From assembly GCF_017303375.1 (NCBI RefSeq), contig NZ_JAFKOH010000003.1:186001-250000 (forward strand): 64,000 nt of DNA. The letters are read 5' to 3'. Below the pieces are notes generated by a model. The model worked only from the letters and a program-made list of their open reading frames with translations, was not told the origin of the DNA and did not search any database. Source of the DNA: Bacillus sp. NTK074B. Its GTDB lineage: Bacteria > Bacillota > Bacilli > Bacillales > Bacillaceae_B. The position numbers and the translations under genes were made by a program. Below, one piece after another: positions 1 to 7,359 of the stretch; the first letter of the stretch is position 1, and each line of letters starts with the position of its first letter.

Positions 1-30
1 TTACGTTAACTGTAACAATTCTGAATCATA

Positions 31-52
31 GGGGTCTGACCCCCAGTACATT
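31..52. repeat. GGGGTC-type palindromic repeat, copy 1
   Basis: A GC-rich near-palindrome (GGGGTCTGACCCC) is followed by CAGTACATT. Almost the same string recurs at 3019-3040. The two copies bracket the first 3 kb, which holds two decaying gene-family copies. Short dispersed palindromes of this style are common between genes in Bacillaceae; no function can be read from it. Confidence 0.5.
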
Positions 53-155
53 CAAAGCCTTATCAAGTAACCTCTGACGATTATACCTCTCAGGAAGTTC
101 ACAGCTCTTTTAGAGTAAACCTCTATTAATTATGTATTAAAAAGGTGGGATTTCT

Positions 156-263
156 ATGGATTTTATCATTCAAGTGGCTTTAGTATTGGGTGTGGCGATA
201 CTTATTTTCTTCCTGTCGTATGTTAGCTCAGTAAAAAGTAAAAAAAATTCAAATGACAAATAG
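156..263 (+). CDS. Small single-pass membrane protein (35 aa)
   Basis: A 35-residue protein starts at an ATG six bases after a good Shine-Dalgarno (AAAGGTGGGA). Residues 4-24 form one hydrophobic membrane helix, followed by a short, charged Lys/Ser/Asn-rich tail (KSKKNSNDK). A strong hairpin at 295-346 follows and could end the transcript. No family is recognised. It is supported by the ribosome binding site, the membrane helix and the terminator. Confidence 0.55.
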   Translation: MDFIIQVALVLGVAILIFFLSYVSSVKSKKNSNDK

Positions 264-294
264 ATGATAATATGTATATTAGCAATGAAGAAAT

Positions 295-346
295 GAGATC
301 AGACCTTCCGTAAACTAGCGCTTCAAGGTGACGAAGGTCTGATCTC
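295..346. terminator. 14-bp stem-loop after the small membrane protein
   Basis: Perfect 14-bp arms (295-308 and 333-346) with a 24-nt loop lie just after the 35-aa gene. The right arm is followed by TATG and later by a T-rich run (aaaactttttat), so it is a plausible but not classical intrinsic terminator. Confidence 0.5.
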
Positions 347-429
347 TATGTAAAACTTTTTATGGCTTTGTATGTTATTTTAGAAGTTTTTTAACGAAAA
401 TCTTGAGATACTTCACGGAGAATGGATTC

Positions 430-760
430 ACTATTGAACGTTTTTTTATAAATCACAATTAGCGACTCCTGCCTATTTACATCCTTAGCGTCTCTATTGG
501 CGGTGGTTTTGATGTTGTTGTTCTCTAAGATCTCTTCTTTCTCTAAGTTCTTAAGTCTGCTTGCAGGTCATCTCCGTACCCAATTCACATCCTTTTCGCC
601 ACGTGAAGACAGTCCGGATACAGCTCTGTCATCAAGCTGTTCGTCCCCGGAATCATCACACCGTTCTCTTTTACAGACATCTCCATCCAATTCAAGCAAT
701 TTCCACAAACAAAATCATTCGTCGACCTTAACATAAACACCTACCCATACTTATACTTCT
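430..760 (-). pseudogene. Decayed copy 1 of a three-copy gene family
   Basis: Read on the minus strand this resembles the ORFs at 2527-2904 and 10443-10772. Recognisable pieces are KRLESEKYKYG, NDFVCGN and WMEMSVKE, and in another frame SGLSSRGEKDVNWVRR. The first piece runs into a TAG stop and the last piece is out of frame, so the gene is dead. The DNA similarity continues past the ORF into the C-rich TTGTTGTTCTCTAA tract shared by all three copies. The function of the family is unknown. Confidence 0.55.
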
Positions 761-854
761 CTGACTCCAACCGCTTAATCAAAGACTGTACCTGTATCTT
801 CCTTTGGGTATTCAATACAGTTTCACCGTGTCTTGTAACAAAAAGTCTAAGCAA
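741..854 (-). pseudogene. Histidine-phosphatase N-terminus fused to the repeat family
   Basis: A TTG start at 854 is preceded by AAGGAG at normal spacing. The first 20 codons give LRLFVTRHGETVLNTQ, the RHG phosphohistidine motif and N-terminus of the histidine phosphatase (phosphoglycerate mutase-like) superfamily. After the QRKIQ part the frame continues directly into KRLESEKYKYG, the decayed family of copy 1, and stops at 741. Only about 20 of some 190 expected phosphatase residues remain, so this is a recombination scar rather than an enzyme. Confidence 0.55.
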
Positions 855-1009
855 CCGATTGATCTCCTTAAACAATCGAGAATAAGTAACATTTTCCCAT
901 TAAAACTCAGATAGTCGTTTTAAACTCACCCTATATAAAATGAGGTCTGAGGTAAAAATGGGAGTCGAAGGAACAAGTAAGGTGTCCAAAAACCACTAAA
1001 AGGGAAAGC

Positions 1010-1041
1010 GAAAGGGACAAGGCGGCCGCCTTGTCCCTTTC
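1010..1041. terminator. Perfect 32-nt palindrome, likely terminator
   Basis: Two 16-base arms with no spacer (GAAAGGGACAAGGCGG and its complement) form a very stable hairpin about 70 nt downstream of the minus-strand gene ending at 1112. The centre contains a GCGGCCGC octamer, uncommon in AT-rich DNA. No strong U-run follows on the minus strand (GCTTTCCC), so termination is likely but not certain. Confidence 0.5.
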
Positions 1042-1111
1042 TAACACTATTCGCAGTGAACTTAACACACTCTCTCACCTTATTATGTGCCAGTTCCCCC
1101 GATGTTCTTAT

Positions 1112-1966
1112 CTAAGCACGCAATAATGCTCCATTTGGCTCTTTTAACTCCTGCTCTACTATTTGATTCATCTTAGAGAAGTGGTCGAGAAATTGTTGTG
1201 CCAGCTCTTGTTCTTCCGTGTCACTTTTCAATGAAACGATGTCACGCAATATCTGAGCCATCCACGAATTATCAAAATAACGGTACTTACCTGTATTCCA
1301 TGTCGTTTTTTGAGGGGATTTTTCATTGGCATAGTACTTCCAAAAAGGCATCTGCTTCGATTCCTCGTCTGTAAGTTGGAGTCTGTAATGGGAATGGGCA
1401 GGAATATTTCCATCTTCACAAAGTTTACCGATGAAATGATCCTTCACCATATAGACACCTAATATCCGTCTGTCTTTTTCAGGCATGCCGGGATCGACCG
1501 CTGTCAGCAGGACCGCACTGTTTTGATGTAAGCGACTGGGTTTGTTTGGCTTACCCTTATTATTTCCACTTTTTATTTCACCAGAGGAAACCGTCCAATC
1601 TGAAATGGAGCTGGTCTGTTCTTCTGTATCGCACCTGTAAACCATCTGCGATTCGGGATGAAGTTTATGATTTTTCATAAGTTTTTCATGACCCACTCGA
1701 AGCTCCTGGTGTTTTCTTTGCCGTTCCTTTTCCTCTTGCTTCTGCATTTCTACCTCTTTGAGTTCCATTTCCTGCTCGTGTAAAATTTTTTCAAGTGAAT
1801 TGGCAGCACTCTTATCATGTAGTTTCAAGTGCTGTCTAAATACATCCGGGTAAACAAATTTTTTATTTTCCGAGGCGAAATGTATTTCAACTACCGTATC
1901 ATTATGATTAACGACGCTTCCCATACCAAACCGCTCATGTGTAACTTTCTTATTGATTAAATTCAA
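1112..1966 (-). CDS. Unknown protein with an N-terminal FGxG motif and coiled coil
   Basis: About 284 residues. I place the start at TTG 1966 because GGAGG lies nine bases upstream; the longer ATG-started frame to 2074 has no such site. The N-terminus (NKKVTHERFGMGSV) resembles the small SH3-like VxHxxFGxG module seen at the ends of some helicases and in DUF3553-type proteins. A highly charged helix rich in Glu, Lys and Gln follows (about residues 60-105) and is probably a coiled coil. The C-terminal 130 residues contain NSAVLLTAVDPG and MPFWKYYANE and look like a folded globular domain I cannot name. It is intact and flanked by repeats on both sides. No function is proposed. Confidence 0.7.
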   Translation of the reverse strand: MNLINKKVTHERFGMGSVVNHNDTVVEIHFASENKKFVYPDVFRQHLKLHDKSAANSLEKILHEQEMELKEVEMQKQEEKERQRKHQELRVGHEKLMKNHKLHPESQMVYRCDTEEQTSSISDWTVSSGEIKSGNNKGKPNKPSRLHQNSAVLLTAVDPGMPEKDRRILGVYMVKDHFIGKLCEDGNIPAHSHYRLQLTDEESKQMPFWKYYANEKSPQKTTWNTGKYRYFDNSWMAQILRDIVSLKSDTEEQELAQQFLDHFSKMNQIVEQELKEPNGALLRA

Positions 1967-2269
1967 TATATTAGTCCTCCTTGTATAAACACTCGGGTAC
2001 CATTGCCTGAAAAGCTCACAAAAACTGTTTGAATTTCCCTTCGGAATAAATAAGATAGATAACGAAACGTTCAATGTAAAAAATCAACAGGTGATAATTA
2101 TAGCATTTTTTTGATAAAAATACAAATTATGTGTTGACAACCTATTTTATTGCGAGGTAAAATGTAATTTTGTTTAAATCTTGGTGATTGATCCAACCCT
2201 GAGTCTTTTGGATAAATGGGAACGGGTTCAATTTGACTTTTTACATTAATCTGGAATAGCGCATTTTCA

Positions 2270-2900
2270 AACTAATGATAAATGATCCTTAACAGCCATT
2301 GATGATATAGACCTGTATTCTCCTCTTCACCTAGTAGAAAATACACTCTTCCAAGTGCTCGAACCAGAACTCCTCCGTATGAACTACTCAAACATCATGA
2401 TTACATCCATCCTGCCAATGAAATATCCAATCAGCGCCACCAGCCTATCTACATCCTTAGCGTCGCTATGTTGTTGTTGTTCTCTAATATCTCTTCTTTC
2501 TCTAAATTCTTAAGTTTATTTGCAGGTTATTTCCGTACCCGATTCACATGCTTTTCGCCGCACGAAGACATTCCGGAATCAGCTTTATAATCAAGCTGGT
2601 CAATCCCAGAATCATCACATCCCTTTTTTACAGATATCCCCATCCAATAAAAATAATCCCCACAAGCGAAATCATTCATCGTCTTAAACGTATAGACACC
2701 CCCATACTCATACTTCTCCGACTCCAACCTCTTACAAAAAGGCCTCATTCGCACTTTAAAAAACAGGTCCTCTCGAATCTTCCCAATCGACCGAATATAC
2801 GGCCTTTCTCCAATCACCACACACCTTAACTGAACTCCCCCCTCATCCATGGCATTCAACAGAATCCACACATACAGGTGATAAAATGTAATCCTGGAAA
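2270..2900 (-). repeat. Dispersed 600-bp element, copy 2
   Basis: This segment aligns by eye with 10190-10770. Both contain CAGCCATTGATGATAT, then TGAACTACTCAAA, CCATCCTGCCAATGAAAT, CCAATCAGCGCC, the TTGTTGTTCTCTAATATCT tract, and then a minus-strand ORF. The non-coding part downstream of the ORF is conserved too, so the repeated unit is larger than the gene. Part of the same unit is present at 430-760. Confidence 0.55.
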
Positions 2901-2904
2901 ACAA
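2527..2904 (-). CDS. Repeat-family hypothetical protein, longest copy
   Basis: An ORF of up to 125 residues. From YVWILLNAM onward it matches the 109-residue ORF at 10443-10772, and both end with SSCGEKHVNRVRK. It has four cysteines in its second half, of which the last two motifs (GCDDSG and SSCGEKH) are conserved between copies. The start is doubtful: it is a TTG with no clear ribosome binding site, and similarity begins only about ten residues in. It may be a remnant. No homologous family is recognised. Confidence 0.4.
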   Translation of the reverse strand: MFSRITFYHLYVWILLNAMDEGGVQLRCVVIGERPYIRSIGKIREDLFFKVRMRPFCKRLESEKYEYGGVYTFKTMNDFACGDYFYWMGISVKKGCDDSGIDQLDYKADSGMSSCGEKHVNRVRK

Positions 2905-3469
2905 GATGAGATTTCAAGATCTTCTTAAAATAAAAAAAGCTCCTATTCCCCTGCAATATAATACTTCCATGGGAGTAGGAACTTCATTTTTATTAGATCA
3001 ATGTAATTATAAAAAATCGGGGTCGGATCCCCAGTACATTAATACTTCAACGCACCAAGGGTCTGACTCACTGGCAAAGGGATAAGCATTGACAAATAAG
3101 CATTTCACGACCTATACTTTTATTGTTCATTTGAAACTCCTTTGTAGAAGACTTGTTTGTTTAAGGGAACAAAACAAGGTCAACATTCTACAATAGGAGT
3201 TTTTTTATTGTGTGTAAATACTATTTATTTAAAATATGGAATTATTTTAAGGTCGTGCAATGCCTGTGGATCTGATTCCTATATCTCTATATTTTCAACA
3301 TTGGGGTTTATCCATAAAGTTTCACAGATAGAAACAAAAGAGTGCTCAATGAAGAGGTTGAAACCTCAGAGACCTCACCAGGAGTGATATATATTTTTGA
3401 GGCAAGGGACACAACCATTTATCTTTATGCTTGTGCCTTAGTTACAAGAAGTATGTTTACTTGTCTTAC
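2905..3469. other. Gene-poor stretch with hairpin and repeats
   Basis: It holds an imperfect hairpin (arms 2938-2950 and 2971-2983, flanked by A-run and T-run, possibly a bidirectional terminator), the second GGGGTC repeat (3019-3040) and a related GGGTCTGACTC at 3059-3069. A 76-codon plus-strand frame at 3157-3387 has no ribosome binding site and no recognisable similarity; a protein-like string in another frame near its end (EEVETSETSPGVIYIF) suggests gene decay at most. Confidence 0.4.
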
Positions 3470-4498
3470 CTAACTGCTTATCCTTTTCTGAATCGGCTGA
3501 AAGTGCTCCTCATTTAAAGCAGCTGCCGATTTACTTTCTTCATGAAGAAATTCTTGGATCCCTGGTTTTTCTCTAAGTAATTTCTCGTCTGCATGCAATA
3601 TACCCTCTAAGCCCTTTGTGATCCCATTTAAGGAAAGGATTGTGAGAGAGAAGAACATCATAGGCACCATGAATATCCACCAAGCGTTGAATAATTCATT
3701 GAAGTTCATAGCCATAAGTCCTGACCACTCATTGACTATGGGCTTCGGCGGGTCACAGAAAGGACCGTAGCACACGTCTGTTCCCCCAAAGAATAAGAGA
3801 AAAAAACCTAAATGAGCCATTATAAGCAATACTTGAATGGTGATTTTAGGAAAAATAATAAATAATCTTAATTGAAGATGAGGGAGGATATGTTTTCTGA
3901 AAAGGAAAAATTTACTCCCGCCAAGTACTCTTGCACTTATGATAAATTCCTTTTGTAATATTTCCCTGGTTTCATTAGAAATCAGAATAGCCGTAGTAGG
4001 CACAATAATTACAGCGAGAGTGATTATGCTCCATAAAATCCTCTCAGCAAATGTGGTTTCAAACCCCTGTGGAGGCTCCCATAATAGTGGAAAAAGGAAG
4101 TTGTAAGCAATGATTGATTGAGGGATAAAATAAAATGATGTAAATAACGATTGAGTTACTTCAAAATATGTTGACGTTATAAAACCTCCAAGTATACCGA
4201 ATAGAAACGAAATAATAAAACCAAGAATAGAAATAACGATAGCAGCACCAAGGGTATATTGTGCCCCTTCTAGAACTTTGTAAAACATATCATAACCGTC
4301 CCGGTCTGTACCGAACGGAAATTCTATAGATGGAGAAAACGGTGCAGATCCTACAATCTCCCCAGTTTTTGACTTTTCAAGCAATGTCTGAGGAATGCTT
4401 CCGTCCGACATGTGAAAGTACAGGCTTCCTAGAACCATCATTAAAACAAAAAGCAGGCATACGGATACCAAAATGGTATATTTTAAACGTGCGGTCAC
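3470..4498 (-). CDS. DppC/OppC-type ABC permease in lasso cluster
   Basis: A 342-residue integral membrane protein of the binding-protein-dependent oligopeptide/nickel permease type. It has an N-terminal membrane helix, a short extracytoplasmic segment with PFGTDRDGYD (the typical HPFGTDxxGRD signature of OppC/DppC proteins), several more helices and an EAA-like cytoplasmic loop (ISARVLGGSKFFLFRKHILPH). It overlaps the upstream permease by four bases, so the two are translationally coupled. No ATPase or substrate-binding protein of an Opp system is present in the window. Last gene of the lasso cluster. A role in uptake, immunity or signalling is inference only. Confidence 0.8.
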   Translation of the reverse strand: MTARLKYTILVSVCLLFVLMMVLGSLYFHMSDGSIPQTLLEKSKTGEIVGSAPFSPSIEFPFGTDRDGYDMFYKVLEGAQYTLGAAIVISILGFIISFLFGILGGFITSTYFEVTQSLFTSFYFIPQSIIAYNFLFPLLWEPPQGFETTFAERILWSIITLAVIIVPTTAILISNETREILQKEFIISARVLGGSKFFLFRKHILPHLQLRLFIIFPKITIQVLLIMAHLGFFLLFFGGTDVCYGPFCDPPKPIVNEWSGLMAMNFNELFNAWWIFMVPMMFFSLTILSLNGITKGLEGILHADEKLLREKPGIQEFLHEESKSAAALNEEHFQPIQKRISS

Positions 4499-5367
4499 AA
4501 TTTTATCTCCTTTCCTATCCGTCTCTTGATAAGAAACTGAAGAATTTTTAATACAGCAAAAATAGGAATAAATAATAGAATCGCAGTAATAGCAAATATA
4601 GATGGCGTATTATATGTGAATAAAAAGGAGGTCACTCCAAATACATTAAAAAGATATTCTAGAATTAAGAGGTTCGATAACATCATCCACACTATCTGTT
4701 TCCCATGAAAGGTCACACTGACCAAGATGTTACGAATCATATGTACGAAGAGGATGCGATATTTAGACAGTCCTTTACTTTTAGCCAATTCGACATATGA
4801 AGAGCTTTCCTCCTCCTGCACAAAGGAAACCATGAGACCCAAGAAGAAAAAGGTGGGGAGAATACTAAGGGTAATAGCAGGAACAAGAATGACTTCATTT
4901 TCACCTACAGAAGCTACATCTATTAACAATATTCCAGTGTTCTTAAAGAACCATATCACAAATGTTTGTAATGCTGCGATAACAAAGATATCAGGCAACG
5001 AACTAAACAAAACTGACACTGATTTAATCGCCCTTCTTACTTTACTACCAACTGAAACATACACAATGAGAAGAAGCAACGAGCTGATAATAGCAAGCAA
5101 AATACCCAGGAATACAATTTTAGCACTGCTTAGAAATGCATAAAAAATAATAGGAAACAAGTTCCTCTCCACCTCTGATACCGGATTAATATATATAAGG
5201 TCCAAAGGTGCAGCTAAATCCTCCAATACCACTATAAGGCTTTCCCCATAGGATGCCAGTGAAAAAAATTGATTTTGAAAAAAACCTGATCCTGCACTGA
5301 CCAGGATAATACCAACAACTATAAGGAGTGGTTCTGTCAACCTCCTGGTCAGCTTATGTAAAGACAT
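4495..5367 (-). CDS. DppB/OppB-type ABC permease in lasso cluster
   Basis: A 290-residue membrane protein with an N-terminal helix and about five further membrane helices. The loop SSYVELAKSKGLSKYRILFV corresponds to the EAA coupling motif of OppB-type permeases. It starts 21 bases after lasD and overlaps the following OppC-type gene by four bases, so lasD and the two permeases look like one transcript. Normal Opp systems also encode two ATPases and a lipoprotein receptor, which are absent here. It might borrow ATPases encoded elsewhere, or form a half-system dedicated to the lasso peptide. Confidence 0.8.
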   Translation of the reverse strand: MSLHKLTRRLTEPLLIVVGIILVSAGSGFFQNQFFSLASYGESLIVVLEDLAAPLDLIYINPVSEVERNLFPIIFYAFLSSAKIVFLGILLAIISSLLLLIVYVSVGSKVRRAIKSVSVLFSSLPDIFVIAALQTFVIWFFKNTGILLIDVASVGENEVILVPAITLSILPTFFFLGLMVSFVQEEESSSYVELAKSKGLSKYRILFVHMIRNILVSVTFHGKQIVWMMLSNLLILEYLFNVFGVTSFLFTYNTPSIFAITAILLFIPIFAVLKILQFLIKRRIGKEIKL

Positions 5368-5388
5368 AATAATCCCCCTCGCAAAATA

Positions 5389-7059
5389 CTAAATATTGGA
5401 TACTACTCTATTTGTTCTATATTGATGTAAAGAACCCTTCTTTAAATCATAAATGACATCTGATTTCGCTGCCAAACTTAGATCATGAGTGATTTGAATG
5501 ATCATTTTCCCCTCACGCTTTAGCTCAATTAGAAAATTCACCACTTCCTGAGCCGAAGATTCATCTAAACTTGATGTTCCCTCATCAAGAATCAGAACGT
5601 CATAGTCTTTTGCTAACGCTCTTAATAATGCAATACGTTGTTTCTGTCCACCAGATAATTTTTGACCATTAAACCCTACTTTTTGGGCATATTGATCTTT
5701 TAACTTTCTAATAAAAGGATTAGCTCCTATTTTTTTACTTAAGTATACTAATTCTTCCTCTTTGAGTTCCTCGTTAGCTAACTTTACATTGTCCTTAATT
5801 GTTTTGTTGAAAAGATAATAGTCCTGGCTTAAGAAAGAAATTCTTTTTAAAAGGTCTGTTTGGTCCCAATTATTAATCGATCTATTGTTAAAAGTGATTT
5901 CACCTTTTGAGCTCATTATATTTTTTAATATGAGATTGACTAGAGTAGTTTTTCCTACACCACTTTCCCCAATAAGAGATACCATTTGACCTTTTTCTAA
6001 AACAAGATTAATATCATTTAATATTTTTTGACCCCTATCATATTCAAAAGAGACATTTTTAAATTCAATCGATTCTATTCTTTCATAATCTTTATTTTTA
6101 ACCTCAGGTGATAGTTCTTCATAGTCAATAACTGATGATAACCTTGACTGAGCACCAAAAGTAGATTGGAATGAATTATATAATTCAATCAGAAAATTAA
6201 TGGGACCAAATAAACTCATGAAATAAGAAACCATAGCGATCAAAGATCCTAAAGTAATTGTATCTTTGGCAGTCAATATTCCACCTACTATTAGGACCAC
6301 TAAAAAGGAAGCCCAATAAATAAAGAAATTGATGCCATTAGAAAGCCCAAGATCGTTAGATAACTTCTCGGTGGGTCTTAAGCTTATATTAAATTTTATG
6401 TTCATTTCTTTTATGTTTTCTTTTTCCCTAGTATAAAGAAGAATCTCCTTAGCACCCATTAGATTATCATGAAGGTCACTGTTTATATCTTCAAGAGCTT
6501 CTTGATATTCTAGTGAACTGGAGCGGATCCTATTTTTGAACCATTGTGATACCAAAATTGAAATAGGTAAGAAGATTAATACAAGTAAAAGAGCAACCTT
6601 ACTCACAAACATGAGTACCACTGATGAAAAGATGATCTGGAAGGCAATTTGCAAAGCCGTAGGAATCATGTCTTTAAAAATCCGTATAATCTGAGGAATA
6701 TCTGCTTGAAAAAGGGATAATAACTTACCTGTTTTTCCTTTTTCAAAATATGATAATTTTTTCATCATTATACTTTTATATAGTACTATAGATATATCGA
6801 TTTTGATTTTTTCACTAAGAATTTGTACTGTCTTATGACGGTAGTAACTGGAAAAGGATGCAATCACTAATAAAGCCGAAAATAATAGAGCAATATTAAT
6901 AAATAGGTCATATCGTTGGTCTAAAAAAACATTGTCTATTAATAATTTATTTATTAGAGGGATGAATGATGGAAATAATGAAGTCAATAAGACACAAAAA
7001 CCTAGCACTATCCATTGTTTTTGATATAAACTTAAGTAGTAAATAATAAATTTTCTCAA
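5389..7059 (-). CDS. lasD: Lasso peptide ABC exporter (LasD/McjD-like)
   Basis: A 556-residue fused ABC transporter. Six membrane helices fill residues 1-300. The ATPase domain has Walker A GESGVGKT (364-371), signature LSGGQ (468-472), Walker B VLILDE (488-493) and the switch histidine in ITHD (about 525). There is no N-terminal C39 peptidase domain, so it exports an already processed peptide. This is the expected McjD-type exporter, which also gives self-immunity in known lasso systems. AGGAG lies nine bases before the ATG. It follows lasA and precedes two Opp-type permeases by 21 bases. Confidence 0.9.
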   Translation of the reverse strand: MRKFIIYYLSLYQKQWIVLGFCVLLTSLFPSFIPLINKLLIDNVFLDQRYDLFINIALLFSALLVIASFSSYYRHKTVQILSEKIKIDISIVLYKSIMMKKLSYFEKGKTGKLLSLFQADIPQIIRIFKDMIPTALQIAFQIIFSSVVLMFVSKVALLLVLIFLPISILVSQWFKNRIRSSSLEYQEALEDINSDLHDNLMGAKEILLYTREKENIKEMNIKFNISLRPTEKLSNDLGLSNGINFFIYWASFLVVLIVGGILTAKDTITLGSLIAMVSYFMSLFGPINFLIELYNSFQSTFGAQSRLSSVIDYEELSPEVKNKDYERIESIEFKNVSFEYDRGQKILNDINLVLEKGQMVSLIGESGVGKTTLVNLILKNIMSSKGEITFNNRSINNWDQTDLLKRISFLSQDYYLFNKTIKDNVKLANEELKEEELVYLSKKIGANPFIRKLKDQYAQKVGFNGQKLSGGQKQRIALLRALAKDYDVLILDEGTSSLDESSAQEVVNFLIELKREGKMIIQITHDLSLAAKSDVIYDLKKGSLHQYRTNRVVSNI

Positions 7060-7084
7060 TATTGTCTCTCCTAATTATTTACAC

Positions 7085-7342
7085 AGTAGTGGGCACCTGT
7101 TTTTTAACGAATGTTATTCTTATTATTAAGTACAGTTAATTGATGGTGCGTTATGAGTTAACTTGGGTAGAGATTAACCTTTGCGATAAAATTCGCAGTA
7201 GCTTTCCGGGCATTCTGCGTATTGAGAAATGAATCCACCTTTTGTCAATTCTACTGCGCTTCCAAGTAAGATGAATGTAGGTGCTGTGTATTGTTTTTTC
7301 ATTAGTATCAATCCTTCCAAATTTGGGTAGGTGCCCACTACT
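7085..7342. repeat. 14-bp perfect inverted repeat flanking lasA
   Basis: AGTAGTGGGCACCT at 7085-7098 is the exact reverse complement of 7329-7342. The arms are 230 bases apart and enclose the whole precursor gene. They are GC-rich within very AT-rich DNA. They could pair in the mRNA to close off the lasA message, or be the ends of an exchangeable precursor cassette. Neither arm has a U-run typical of a terminator. Confidence 0.75.
7174..7302 (-). CDS. lasA: Lasso peptide precursor (42 aa)
   Basis: Translated by hand: 42 residues. The leader (1-21) begins MKKQYTAPTF, which fits the YxxPxL recognition motif read by lasso B1 proteins, with Phe in the last position, and ends ELTK, giving the conserved Thr at position -2. 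Cutting after Lys21 gives a 21-residue core. Its first nine residues, GGFISQYAE, fit a ring closed from the Gly1 amino group to the Glu9 side chain. The tail is CPESYCEFYRKG, with two Cys (core positions 10 and 15) that could form a disulfide. The leader/core junction LTK-GG is the same as in microcin J25. It lies between lasC and lasD. GGAAGGATTGAT stands before the ATG. The product itself is inferred. Confidence 0.88.
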   Translation of the reverse strand: MKKQYTAPTFILLGSAVELTKGGFISQYAECPESYCEFYRKG

Positions 7343-7359
7343 CTATAAATAATTTGTCA

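Noticed and set aside
3157..3387. A 76-codon plus-strand frame
   Set aside because: No ribosome binding site, no similarity, biased composition; part of the protein-like signal is in another frame.
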